A stretch of 64,000 nt of DNA, from the NCBI GenBank assembly GCA_034927815.1, contig JAYFPK010000037.1, positions 9,802 through 73,801 of the forward strand. The letters run 5' to 3'. Shown one piece after another: positions 53,663 to 62,663 of this stretch. How positions within the stretch are numbered: the stretch's first letter is position 1; each line of letters starts with the position of its first letter. The position numbers and the translations under genes were made by a program. The notes under the pieces were generated by a model. It was given only the letters and a program-made list of their open reading frames with translations. It ran no database searches and had not been told where the DNA came from. Origin of the DNA: Limiplasma sp034927815. GTDB lineage: Bacteria; Bacillota; Clostridia; Christensenellales; Aristaeellaceae.

Positions 53663-55381
53663 TTATAGCGACCGTGGCTGGCCTTCGTAAGTGCCTTCGA
53701 CGTTGAGCCTAAGCACTGATAATGTTCCGTTGTTGGTTAGCGTGACGCCTTTGGGAACAGTGAGGAGGTAATCGAAGATTTTGAGGGTTTTGCCTTTGGA
53801 GATTTCAAGATCCTCCGTTAATACAAACTCCGGTTCATCCCGTTTGGAAGAGATCAGGCAAACATACGTATAGGGCGAATCCTGTGACAGCAATCTGTTC
53901 AGCGCTTGTGTGGTGGGCATTGCTTCCGGGAATACACATTCGATGGCGCCGCGCCCGATGCAGCTTATCTTGCCATCGCCGGTAAACAGAATCTCTTCTT
54001 GCGACAGGATGCTCCCCGTCACGATCAATTCCCCATGATTGATTACATTGCAACCCGTCAGCAAGAAGTTGGAAGCTTCAATCGTCAACGCAGCGCCTTG
54101 ATCGATGATCAGGGCATGCTTATTCCTGGCCGCGGTGCATTGATACCGGCCCTTTAGCATTATACTGGAAGTGACCTGTATTGTTTCAATGTGCTCGCTT
54201 ACTACGGCTGCGTTAAATTCATCAGCGGAGGCGATGCGGGCAACGGTTGAACCTGCCCATGCGTTGCCTATCTTTGGCATGCTCCCCTTGTCGCCGAGGA
54301 TGGCAATCTCTTTTAGCTGCGGCCCCTCTTCTGCGCTGGTGATGAGCATTTTATTTTCACGGACTCCCCAAATATCAGCAAAGCGTTGGGAAACGACCTT
54401 CTGGTTCCCGCCATCCAGATCACACAGAAAGATGCCGCCGCTTTTTTCGCTGTAAATCACCTTTCCACCGGCGATGGTAAAGCTTGAACAATCCTCCGAA
54501 ATCGGAATGCAATGCCCGCCCTGTAGATCAGACCTGAAAAGGATTCCGATGGCCGAGCGGCCAAAGATATGATCTTCATGGACGATAAAGTCAACCACAT
54601 TGATATCCAGTGAGTTGGGGATTTCCCTGACGCTGGAATCGCCCAGATTGACGCGGCGGAGATTCCCATTATCTTGACTGACATAAATTTGATCCTTGTA
54701 AAGCTGCATCTGGCAATGCCAGCCGCGAATCGAAGAAGCGATTTGTTTGAGGCCCGTTCCGTCTATGTCAATTTGATAAACGCCATCCTGATAATCGCCT
54801 TCTATGCCGACGAAATAGACGGTATGGCCGCTAACCGCGAAGGTAAAGAGGGTGTTTTCGGCCTTCAACAATTCCGTGGTTTCCAAGGTATTTACCTCTG
54901 TTTTGTAAATACACGCCCCATGGGTAAACAGAAGATAATCCCCGCATTGGACCAGGTGATGAGCGCCGTTGTTATACAATCGAGTCACCTTGATCTCAAA
55001 AAGCGTCTTGTGATCAGACCCATCCGCTTTCATTCGATACAGCGTATAGGCAGGTGCATAGTAGATCCAGTCGCCAATCCGCAGAACCTTGCCCGGCGGC
55101 AGAAGATCAGCTTCAGTGGGGGTGGTTGCGGCGACGCCGCTTTCCGCCGCGCCGACCAGGGCCGTTTCCGCCAAACTGCCCGAGTACGGTGAATCAGGAA
55201 TGACCCTGGCACAGAGCACAGCAACCGCTAACAACGAAGCGGCTGTCATCCGAAAAACAGGATTCTTGGGAGCGTGTGCATTTGGCCTTTGGCGGAACAA
55301 CCGCCTTGCAAGCATGAACACCGCAGCGGTTACGCTTACACCGAGGCCCGAGGATAGCGCCATGGAGAAAAACGAACGCAT
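53663..55381 (-). CDS. BlaR1-derived membrane protein without protease domain, DUF5050-like sensor (copy A)
   Basis: This 572-residue protein is a close paralogue of its downstream neighbour. It begins MRSFFSMALSSGLGVSVTAAVFMLARR (first membrane helix), has a second helix near 45-62, then ADLLPPGKVLRIGDWIYYAPAYTLYRMKADGSD starting the propeller-like region. The same beta-helix-like C-terminus follows (LTEDLEISKGKTLKIFDYLLTVPKGVTLTNNGT, VEGTYEGQP). The HExxH protease of BlaR1 is absent. AAAGAGGTGTTCCCA precedes the ATG, almost the same leader as in both neighbours. Spacings of 28 bases on either side indicate one operon. Confidence 0.82.
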   Translation of the reverse strand: MRSFFSMALSSGLGVSVTAAVFMLARRLFRQRPNAHAPKNPVFRMTAASLLAVAVLCARVIPDSPYSGSLAETALVGAAESGVAATTPTEADLLPPGKVLRIGDWIYYAPAYTLYRMKADGSDHKTLFEIKVTRLYNNGAHHLVQCGDYLLFTHGACIYKTEVNTLETTELLKAENTLFTFAVSGHTVYFVGIEGDYQDGVYQIDIDGTGLKQIASSIRGWHCQMQLYKDQIYVSQDNGNLRRVNLGDSSVREIPNSLDINVVDFIVHEDHIFGRSAIGILFRSDLQGGHCIPISEDCSSFTIAGGKVIYSEKSGGIFLCDLDGGNQKVVSQRFADIWGVRENKMLITSAEEGPQLKEIAILGDKGSMPKIGNAWAGSTVARIASADEFNAAVVSEHIETIQVTSSIMLKGRYQCTAARNKHALIIDQGAALTIEASNFLLTGCNVINHGELIVTGSILSQEEILFTGDGKISCIGRGAIECVFPEAMPTTQALNRLLSQDSPYTYVCLISSKRDEPEFVLTEDLEISKGKTLKIFDYLLTVPKGVTLTNNGTLSVLRLNVEGTYEGQPRSL

Positions 55382-55409
55382 TGGGAACACCTCTTTACTC
55401 AAAAATCTT

Positions 55410-58082
55410 TTACGTTTGACCCATGTATAGCGGCGGCTGTCCTTCGTAATGGCCCTCCACCTTTAGCCCAAGCAATGAAAGCGTTCCGTTATTGGTTAGC
55501 GTAATGCCTTTAGGAACAACCAGCACATGCTGCTGATCGCCTTTGGTTATCGAAAGGGTTTTTCCTTGCGCAATTTCAAGGTCTTCCGTCAATACAAGCC
55601 TTGGCTCATCAAGACCGGGCAAGTCTATGTAAATATCCGTATAAGGCGAATCCGTTGACAATAGTTTCTTCAGCATTTCCACCGTTGGCGCTGCGCGGTA
55701 CGTGAGCCTGATGGAGCCGCCGTTCCTACAGCTTATTTTGCCGTTGCCTGTAAACGCGCCTCCGCTGCACATGATGCACCCGGCAACGATTAACTCACCA
55801 TTGTTGATTATGGTACAGTCAACCAATACGAGGTCAAAACACCAGCGGTCAAAACACAGGCATTCACCGTCAAAACAGGAACACGGAATGGTCAACACGG
55901 CATCTTCGCTGATGATCAAGGTGTGCTTGCCGGCGCTTCCATCGATATAGTATGAATCCGGCAATGCCATACTGGAAGCGATTTGGATTATTTCAATCCG
56001 CTCATCCAGCATGGCCGCCATAAATTCATCGGCGGAATAGACGAAGGCAACTGTGGATTCCGGCCATGTACCCATCGTCCCCGCCTTGCTTTCCTTGCCG
56101 CCAACGATGCGGTGCAGCTGATACCCGCCTGCATTGCTATCGATCAATATTTTGCCGTCGTGGCCCCCTATGATCTTGGCAGCGCCTTCATAAATCCTTT
56201 TGTGGTTTGTCCCATCCATATCGCACATCAATATGCCATTGCCATCAAAGGGCGCTTGGCTGTAGATGATTTTTCCATCCGCGATGATATAAGCGCTGCA
56301 AGCGTTTGCAAGCGCAACGGGGTTATTGCCATCCAAGCCGATCCTGAAAAGCGTTCCGTCAAGGGAGCGTCCAACAACCTGTTTTTCATAAACGATAAAG
56401 TCACGTACATTTCCGGTTAAAGGGAGGGGGAGAGGCTCCGCGTTGGAACCATCCAAATAGAAACAGGAAAGCTTTCCAAATTGGTTGACGGCATAAATTC
56501 GTCCATTGCAAATTTGAAGCTGGGAAAAATGGTCATTTGGCAAAAAAGTGATCTGTTTCGGACTCGTCCCGTCGATGTCAACCGCATAAATACCGCCCAC
56601 ATAGTCGGCATACTTGTTTATGCCGCAAAAATAAACGGTTCTGCCAACAACTGCGAAGGAAAAGGAAGTTTCTTCATTCCGCGCCTGCACCAATACGGCT
56701 GTATGGAAGGTATTTACATCCATTTTGTATATAAAGGATGCATGGGTAAACAGAAGATAATCCCCGCATTGGGTCAGGCCGTGAATGCCATCATTGCCAT
56801 GCATTCCCGAACCGCCATCCGCGCTGAAAAGTGCTTCATTGTCTGATCCATCCGCTCTCATTCTATAGACGGTGTGGCTATACGCATAGAATGCTTCTTC
56901 ACAATAGGGGTTGTCGGCGGGTACGTAGTATATCCAGTCACCAATGCGCGCAACTTTTTCAGATGGCAGAAGATCAGCTGCGGTCAACTCGCTTGGGTCG
57001 ATCCGAAGGGTGGTTTCCGCGCTGGCGGAAGCGGCTTGGCCCAAAGGATCAAAGCGCATCGAATCGGTGAGGAGTATGGCGGAGAGTACTGCCACCACTA
57101 AAACCGCAACGACCCTCACCATCAAGGCGGGTTTTTTGTAGCGTAGCACATTTTTGATCCGCTTTTTAACGCCGCCCTCCCCAAAGGCGAAAGCCGCGGG
57201 CAGCAATCCGCCTCTACTGACGGTCAAAGCCAGCATGGATTGGGCGTATTGTATACGGATATCTTCGGGGGCATTTCTAAGGACATACTCATCACAGGAT
57301 AACTCCATATCCCGGGCCATGAAAACAAAGCACAGCCACATGACCGGATTAAACCAGTGGACTGCCAGCGCTGCCCAGAATACAAGCCGGATGATGTGGT
57401 CGCCCCGGCGGATATGGGCGCGTTCATGAGCAACGATATGAATCAACCCATCAGCGGATATGCCAACCGGCAGGTAAACCCTGGGTTTGACGATACCGAG
57501 CACAAAAGGCGAGGGAATGCGATCGCTTTCAAAGAGGTTTCCCTGGATTCGGGTGGCGTCCGCGACCCTCTTTTTCATGCGGGCGTAGGAGCTGGCGGCA
57601 TACCCCAGCATCGTGGTGAGCCCGATAAGCCAAATTGCCCCGAGAACATCCATCAAAGCGGCCGGCGCACCGCCGGTTGCCTCGGCCATCATATTTGCGT
57701 TTGAAGCCGTTTGTGATGCGGTGGGGGAGGTAAGTGACGCGATTCCTTGGTCTGTGTCGCCCAACAAGGCGACTTGATCGGGAATCGCCCCTGGCGCCGT
57801 TTGCTTAGTGGCTTGCGGTTTTTGAGTCTGCCGCAAAAGGGGCGCTGCCTTTGTGACCACAACCTGAGGTGGCGCAGCGATGATCTTGCTAAAACTCGGA
57901 ACAATGCTTATGTTGCTGGTAAAGGTAAACGGACACAGCATCCGAAAAAGCACCGCCGTCCACAGCACATAAGAAAATATCTTTGGGATACGCCTGAAGA
58001 ATAGGCGTACAAGCAGGACCGCGGCGGCGACGACGCTCGCACGAAGGCTCATGGACAAAATCATGAAAAGGAGTGATTCCAT
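55410..58082 (-). CDS. BlaR1/MecR1-like M56 signalling protease with a DUF5050-like extracellular domain
   Basis: This 890-residue membrane protein has N-terminal helices, an M56 zinc protease with HERAH (H219/E220/H223) and the third-ligand region MARDMELSCDEYVLR (about 255-269), and a last helix near 312-335. BlaR1 normally carries a penicillin-binding sensor here. Instead there are repeats of the form IGDWIYYV...VYRMRADGSDNEALF (from about 375) and a beta-helix-like tail ending VEGHYEGQPP. No SxxK/SxN/KTG triad is visible. It follows blaI by 31 bases, so signal-induced cleavage of BlaI is inferred. The ligand is unknown. Confidence 0.88.
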   Translation of the reverse strand: MESLLFMILSMSLRASVVAAAVLLVRLFFRRIPKIFSYVLWTAVLFRMLCPFTFTSNISIVPSFSKIIAAPPQVVVTKAAPLLRQTQKPQATKQTAPGAIPDQVALLGDTDQGIASLTSPTASQTASNANMMAEATGGAPAALMDVLGAIWLIGLTTMLGYAASSYARMKKRVADATRIQGNLFESDRIPSPFVLGIVKPRVYLPVGISADGLIHIVAHERAHIRRGDHIIRLVFWAALAVHWFNPVMWLCFVFMARDMELSCDEYVLRNAPEDIRIQYAQSMLALTVSRGGLLPAAFAFGEGGVKKRIKNVLRYKKPALMVRVVAVLVVAVLSAILLTDSMRFDPLGQAASASAETTLRIDPSELTAADLLPSEKVARIGDWIYYVPADNPYCEEAFYAYSHTVYRMRADGSDNEALFSADGGSGMHGNDGIHGLTQCGDYLLFTHASFIYKMDVNTFHTAVLVQARNEETSFSFAVVGRTVYFCGINKYADYVGGIYAVDIDGTSPKQITFLPNDHFSQLQICNGRIYAVNQFGKLSCFYLDGSNAEPLPLPLTGNVRDFIVYEKQVVGRSLDGTLFRIGLDGNNPVALANACSAYIIADGKIIYSQAPFDGNGILMCDMDGTNHKRIYEGAAKIIGGHDGKILIDSNAGGYQLHRIVGGKESKAGTMGTWPESTVAFVYSADEFMAAMLDERIEIIQIASSMALPDSYYIDGSAGKHTLIISEDAVLTIPCSCFDGECLCFDRWCFDLVLVDCTIINNGELIVAGCIMCSGGAFTGNGKISCRNGGSIRLTYRAAPTVEMLKKLLSTDSPYTDIYIDLPGLDEPRLVLTEDLEIAQGKTLSITKGDQQHVLVVPKGITLTNNGTLSLLGLKVEGHYEGQPPLYMGQT

Positions 58083-58113
58083 TGTAAGCACCTCTCTAAC
58101 AATTCGCGAGGGG

Positions 58114-58473
58114 CTATTCTTTTGCCGAGTCAATCAATTTGTGCAGTTCCTCCGCCTCTTTGGCGCTCAGCTTGCGTCCATCCAAAAAGGAAACGAAAAG
58201 CGATGGCAGCTGGCCATTAAAAACGCGGTCCAGAAGCGCATCCCCCTGGATTTTTTGCGCTTGCTCGCGCTTGAGTAATGCGGTCACAATGGTATCCATG
58301 TTCTGTAGTATATTCCGGTCGATCAGCTTGCGCAGCACGGTGTAGGTGGTGGTTTTTTTCCAGCCCAGCTCCTGCTGGGCCAGCGTTGCCAACTGTGCTG
58401 ATTTCAGCGGCTCATTGGCCCAAACGATGCTGCACAGCCTAAATTCTGAATTATGGAGTAAGATCTCATCCAT
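58114..58473 (-). CDS. blaI: BlaI/MecI/CopY-family transcriptional repressor
   Basis: This 119-residue winged-helix repressor has the family pattern: MDEILLHNSEFRLCSIVWANEPLKSAQLATLAQQELGWKKTTTYTVLRKLIDRNIL (DNA-binding) and a C-terminal dimerisation helix region (LLDRVFNGQLPSLFVSFLDGRKLSAKEAEELHKLIDSAKE). The linker cut by BlaR1-type proteases lies around ALLKREQAQKIQ. ATG 58473 is preferred because AGGGGGCGATGCTA gives eight bases of spacing; ATG 58479 is too close. First gene of the operon, behind two operator dyads. Confidence 0.9.
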   Translation of the reverse strand: MDEILLHNSEFRLCSIVWANEPLKSAQLATLAQQELGWKKTTTYTVLRKLIDRNILQNMDTIVTALLKREQAQKIQGDALLDRVFNGQLPSLFVSFLDGRKLSAKEAEELHKLIDSAKE

Positions 58474-58498
58474 TAGCATCGCCCCCTACAACGCAGGC

Positions 58499-58559
58499 AT
58501 TCTATTGCGATAGAATAAGCTTGTCGTGTCATTCTATTACAATAGAGTAAATTTGTCAA
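58499..58559 (-). promoter_or_regulatory. blaI operon promoter with two BlaI-type operators
   Basis: On the minus strand TTGACA (58554-58559) and TAGAAT (58531-58536) are spaced 17 bp. Dyad ATTCTATTACAATAGAGT (58531-58548) covers the minus-10 and spacer, and dyad ATTCTATTGCGATAGAAT (58499-58516) lies about three helical turns downstream. Twin dyads over the promoter are the classical BlaI/MecI layout, which would give autorepression. Confidence 0.8.
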
Positions 58560-58575
58560 TAGCGAACTGATATGA

Positions 58576-58692
58576 CGATATCAAAACAAATTGCCGCAGT
58601 ACTGCCCGTACTTTACCATCGATGAGGATCAACGCAAGCAGCTTGATCTTGTAGCGTTTTCAGCCAAAGTGAGGCGGCAGTTTGAGCAATAG
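58576..58692 (+). pseudogene. Short C-terminal gene fragment
   Basis: A 38-codon frame, preceded by a stop and without a start, reads like true coding text (CPYFTIDEDQRKQLDLVAF, then AKVRRQFEQ, stop at 58692). It has no recognised family. It marks the junction where composition shifts to AT-richer DNA and is probably the tail of a gene lost by rearrangement. Confidence 0.35.
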
Positions 58693-58829
58693 ATTGCAAC
58701 AGCTAGAAACGCAGGAGTACGTATAGGCGCGTGAAAACCCTCCTGGCATCGACTCCGCCTGGCAGCGAGCCCTCGAATTCTTGGTTCTTATCCTACTGTG
58801 CGCGGTATCGCTGATGATGGCGACTAAAC

Positions 58830-58873
58830 GTGGAGATGTCGTGGACTATTCGTGGACTAAGCGTGGACTATTC
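58830..58873. repeat. Tandem 11-bp repeat array
   Basis: Four contiguous 11-mers occur: GTGGAGATGTC, GTGGACTATTC, GTGGACTAAGC and GTGGACTATTC. The unit equals one helical turn, so a protein-binding array is possible. No gene encloses it. Confidence 0.6.
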
Positions 58874-59524
58874 GCGAAATCGCAGACTGGGTACATTCCC
58901 TTTTGCGCACGCCTTTCGCCAAGAAAGTAGATAAGCGGCTTTCAGGACTGCCAAAAGACAAAAACAGTCTTCTGAATAACCAAGGAAAATTGTGATTTTG
59001 AATCATGGAGGAATCAAAGATTCAGAGAAATTACAAGGTCAAGAATGGAGCCACTCACGACAAAGCCCCCGTTTTTGGACGGAGGCTTTGTTGAATATGG
59101 TGCGGAAGGTGGTACAGCATTTTTAAGAAAACCAGTAGAATCAATGGTTTGCGGGCGGCCAAAAGCAGTGTTTACATAAAACAGCTCTTCGAAAACGAAA
59201 AAATAAAGGAGCCCATTGAAGGTTTGCACAGCGTTCCATCAAAACAACATTATCAATTGAGTTGCACTGTTGGGTCAAAACACCGTCAAGAAATAAGGAA
59301 GTTTGATGCGCCACAGTTGATACGGTGACGGTTGGACTGAATGGCAAGCTGACGTTTCGGTGGGCGGATGGGTACTCGACAAGCATATAGCGGGAAAAAT
59401 GTATTGCGTCATCTTGCTTCAATGGGAGTTAAGGTAAAATGGCGTGCTTTTAATCACTGGAGATGCTATAATCTAATGCAAGTACATACTTCTTGTGCGG
59501 AGCAAAAGATGAGGATTTGACAAA
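58874..59524. other. Long intergenic stretch at the start of the AT-richer island
   Basis: No supported gene is visible. A terminator-like hairpin lies at 59061-59090 (CAAAGCC pairing with GGCTTTG). The short minus-strand frames have no ribosome sites or recognisable domains. The text TGGTGCGGAAGG at 59099 resembles a tRNA acceptor end, but the match stops there. Confidence 0.35.
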
Positions 59525-61327
59525 ATGAACGATGACATCAAACGCGCATTATCTGAGATATTCTCAGGAAAAATTGAGTATAATCATACCTATGTCGCGA
59601 AGTTGCGAGATTTGGCGGATGCGGCAACAAGCGCAGAGGATCAAAAACTGTATCAAATGTTCCAAAATGCTATGAGCCTCTACCTGAAAGCTGAGGAAAG
59701 AGAGAAGCCATTTATTCCGGCAATTCAATGGACTGATGGTTCCCGCTCATACAGTATTGAAGATTTCACAGATGATGAACTTGCTATGCTTAGGGATACT
59801 TGCAGTGACGATTTGCCACTAGTGCTGTTGGCCCGTATCGCCGATGTGATTTGGACAAGGGAAAAGAACTACTTATTCGGCGAGAAGGCAATAGATACAT
59901 ATATGCAACTGGCGACGGTAACATTTGATCCGGAACACTGGGTGGACTGCCGAGATTATGCCCAAAGGGCAGCTTCTATCGCGAAAAGCCTTGGTTTACG
60001 AAACGGAGCCAGCAATAAATGTTTTGAAGGCATAGAAAAAATGATAACACAACTCAATGGAAATGATCCTCTATTTTTGTCTATGAGTTTAATTGAGCTT
60101 ATTTTTGAAATTCGGGATACGAAGAGCATACAGTATTCAAATTATCTTGCGATTATTGATAGGATTATTTCCAGTGAAGCGCCTGTTCTGCACACATCAC
60201 GCAGAACTGAAGATGCCTTTGCTTTGAAAACCCGACTTCTTATGAAACAAGGAGAACAGGCGAAGATCAATGCAAACTATCGCGAGTTTGCTCTATATCA
60301 TGAAGCTTGTGCTGCCATTTCCGCTAATGGTAATCAATTTTTTCAGGCAATTCATGATTATGAAAGAGCATTATTGCTGTATCGGAAGATCAAGGCAAAG
60401 GATGATGAGCTAAGGATTCAAAGGCTTCTAGCGCCACTAAAGCAAAAGATGAAAGACAACATGAAGTCATTCGAATCGAGGATAGATATCTCTGATCTGT
60501 ATAAGCACATCCAGGAGTCTCTAAATGCGTTACCTTTTGATAAGCAGGTGATTTCTTTAGCTTTGAACACAAAAATTTGTTCCATGCAGGAGCTGAAGGA
60601 TGAAGTTCTTAAAGCCGACTCGGTAACCAGTAGACTGTTTCCGACCTCGTTGGTTGATGAGGAAGGAAGGCACATTATCACAATACCACCGTTAACCAGT
60701 GATGGTGCTGAATCGAATCAGAGTATTCTTAATCTGCACATATATAGGCGAATGTGTATGATGTTGCAATTCTACGGACTAATTGCCAGCATGTATTTTG
60801 ATTACATTCGTTCGTCGCATGATATAAAAGCAGTTGATCTGAGCTTTCTAGTCGATGAATGTGTATTGATCCCCGACGATCGCAAAGAGATTTGTAAGGC
60901 TGGTGTCAAGGCAGTTCTTGACGGGCAATATTATGAAGCGGTGCATTTGCTTGTTCCGCAGATTGAGAATATGTATCGAAGCATAGCCAAGCTTTGTGGG
61001 GGATTGGTAAACACTTTTGAAGATGATTCCACTGAGCAAGCAAAAACATTGAAGTCTGTTTTTGAAATCCCGGAGCTTGTCGATGTTTATGATGAGAACA
61101 TTCTATTTACGCTTAAGGGTCTCCTTACTGAAAAAGCTGGCGTCAATCTTCGAAATTTGGTTGCACATGGTTTGGTAAGCAGCGAAGAAGCAAGATCTCC
61201 AGCAGTCGTATACTTTTTTGCAGTTTTTATTAAGCTATGTACATTCTACTCCCTGAAATGCCTGCACATTTATAAGGAGATGGGCTATACAACGACTACA
61301 TTGATTGAAGAAGAAATCGGCGGTTAA
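59525..61327 (+). CDS. DUF4209-domain protein with HEPN-like RxxxxH motif
   Basis: This 600-residue soluble protein has a long alpha-helical N-terminal region (repeat-like helices, about 1-430) and a C-terminal DUF4209-type domain: DRKEICKAGVKAVLDGQYYEAVHLLVPQIENMYRSIAKL (about 455-493) and GVNLRNLVAHGL, whose R543-x4-H548 matches HEPN-type nuclease motifs. Only GAGGATTTG lies near the start. Composition is clearly AT-richer than the rest of the window and it stands alone, so acquisition by transfer is likely. A defence or toxin role is an inference from the HEPN resemblance; no activity is shown. Confidence 0.75.
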   Translation: MNDDIKRALSEIFSGKIEYNHTYVAKLRDLADAATSAEDQKLYQMFQNAMSLYLKAEEREKPFIPAIQWTDGSRSYSIEDFTDDELAMLRDTCSDDLPLVLLARIADVIWTREKNYLFGEKAIDTYMQLATVTFDPEHWVDCRDYAQRAASIAKSLGLRNGASNKCFEGIEKMITQLNGNDPLFLSMSLIELIFEIRDTKSIQYSNYLAIIDRIISSEAPVLHTSRRTEDAFALKTRLLMKQGEQAKINANYREFALYHEACAAISANGNQFFQAIHDYERALLLYRKIKAKDDELRIQRLLAPLKQKMKDNMKSFESRIDISDLYKHIQESLNALPFDKQVISLALNTKICSMQELKDEVLKADSVTSRLFPTSLVDEEGRHIITIPPLTSDGAESNQSILNLHIYRRMCMMLQFYGLIASMYFDYIRSSHDIKAVDLSFLVDECVLIPDDRKEICKAGVKAVLDGQYYEAVHLLVPQIENMYRSIAKLCGGLVNTFEDDSTEQAKTLKSVFEIPELVDVYDENILFTLKGLLTEKAGVNLRNLVAHGLVSSEEARSPAVVYFFAVFIKLCTFYSLKCLHIYKEMGYTTTTLIEEEIGG

Positions 61328-61472
61328 GTAAGCATCCACATCATTCATAACAGCCCAGTAGACTGTTATAACAACGACTCTGTTTTATTCTTATGCACAT
61401 ATCACCGCCAAATATCACCCATTTTCCTCAATCGGAGGTCAAAAGGAGAAATCGTGCAAATTATGAGATAAC

Positions 61473-61510
61473 GAAAAACCCCCGTATCCTTGAACGATAC
61501 AAGGGTTTTC
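61473..61510. terminator. Terminator-like hairpin after the DUF4209 gene
   Basis: GAAAAACCC..GTATC pairs with GATAC..GGGTTTTC around a 7-nt loop, followed by a T-rich run. It lies 145 bases after the gene end and could act on both strands. Confidence 0.6.
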
Positions 61511-61559
61511 TCTGTGTCTAATAGAATAGCTTTTGATACAATTTGGCGAAAGTCGTAGA

Positions 61560-61607
61560 GGGGGTAAAAACAGGGGTAGGGGGGTAAAAGAGGGGCAAGG
61601 GGGGGTA
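61560..61607 (+). repeat. G-tract cluster with quadruplex potential, followed by a strong hairpin
   Basis: Five runs of four to seven G are separated by short TA-rich spacers (GGGGGTAAAAACAGGGG and onward). Just after, ACAGCCCGC..CTTCG pairs with CGAAG..GCGGGCTGT (about 61645-61688). No gene lies in 61328-61954. Confidence 0.55.
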
Positions 61608-61954
61608 AACACCCCACTGAAGGAACATTCTTCCGCAAGTAGAAACAGCCCGCACACTTCGTCATCGTACCGAAGCCTGCGGGCTGTTGGGTCGTTTTAG
61701 CTTGACAGTTATATGGTTGAATAACGGCATCGTTATGCATCTTCCCCTGCTTCCCTATAATCAGCATGAATTGGTATCTCGTGGCATAAATGAAACCATC
61801 AAAGATGATGAACGGGGGAAATCAAATTTGCTTTCATATTAGATAAAAGTATAGGGGAAGGAATAATTAACCATTCCCTTTCGTTTGATTGGTTGATACA
61901 CGATCATCATAAGCGAGATAAGGATAAGTGGTTAGAAAGTGAGGAAAGAACATA

Positions 61955-62626
61955 ATGCATCAACGAGTCATGGCTTTGATCTTAACGATTGCTATACTGA
62001 TAGGCATGTCAGCCACGGCCACCGCAAATGCGACACCATTTTCCGTAGACGATATGAAGATATCCCTTGCACCAGGCTATTCTATATTTCGAGGTACATG
62101 GATTGCAAAATCACGAGATAGTGCTTTTCTGCTGTTGGGTAGCGAAAATGAAAATGTGATGAAAGTCGCAATCGCAAGTCAATCAAGCGGTAAACAGTAT
62201 GAAATTACTGCGCTCAGCGAAAAGATTATAACTTATGAAGAGTATTGTATCGGTGCTATTCAATTGCTGGATAAATGGGATGATGGATGTCCCTATTTTT
62301 GGTATGTAGCAAAGGGTTACAAGGATGTTTATATAAGCGTTAAAGCGGATGACGAGGACGACTGGAAAGTAAAATATGCGTACATAACATACTACAAAGA
62401 GGATATTGAATTTAGCTACTATACAACAGATACTCCGAATGAGATCATCGTATATGACACGATATCCCCACAAATATGTTGGCCTGTAGAGATATCTTTG
62501 TCTTTGGATCACTTTGACATCGTTGCTGTTGAAAATGCTTGCACCTTAGCATTGCAATATCTAAATGATTTTCAGAAAAATCATCGGTTTGGCGATCAGG
62601 ATGAGACGTACAGAATCATATGGTGA
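61955..62626 (+). CDS. Secreted protein of unknown function
   Basis: This 223-residue protein has a signal peptide (MHQRVMALILTIAILIGMSATATANA) and a mature part of mixed strands and one late helix, rich in Tyr, Asp and Lys (YFWYVAKGYKDVYISVKADDEDDWKVKYAYITYYKEDIEFSYY). No known domain is recognised. GAGGAAAG precedes the ATG. It belongs to the AT-richer segment with two other exported or cell-wall-related genes. Confidence 0.65.
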   Translation: MHQRVMALILTIAILIGMSATATANATPFSVDDMKISLAPGYSIFRGTWIAKSRDSAFLLLGSENENVMKVAIASQSSGKQYEITALSEKIITYEEYCIGAIQLLDKWDDGCPYFWYVAKGYKDVYISVKADDEDDWKVKYAYITYYKEDIEFSYYTTDTPNEIIVYDTISPQICWPVEISLSLDHFDIVAVENACTLALQYLNDFQKNHRFGDQDETYRIIW

Positions 62627-62663
62627 TGCTCAGATCCATTTGGCTCGTAAAAATCACAAAGAA

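Noticed and set aside
55410..58082. Beta-lactam sensing by the BlaR1-like protein
   Set aside because: The extracellular region shows propeller-like and beta-helix-like repeats and no transpeptidase SxxK/KTG motifs, and no beta-lactamase or PBP2a gene is linked.
59099..59110. TGGTGCGGAAGG, like the reverse of a tRNA 3' end
   Set aside because: The match ends after 12 bases, and no T-arm or anticodon arm follows on either side, so neither a tRNA nor a clear attachment site can be claimed.
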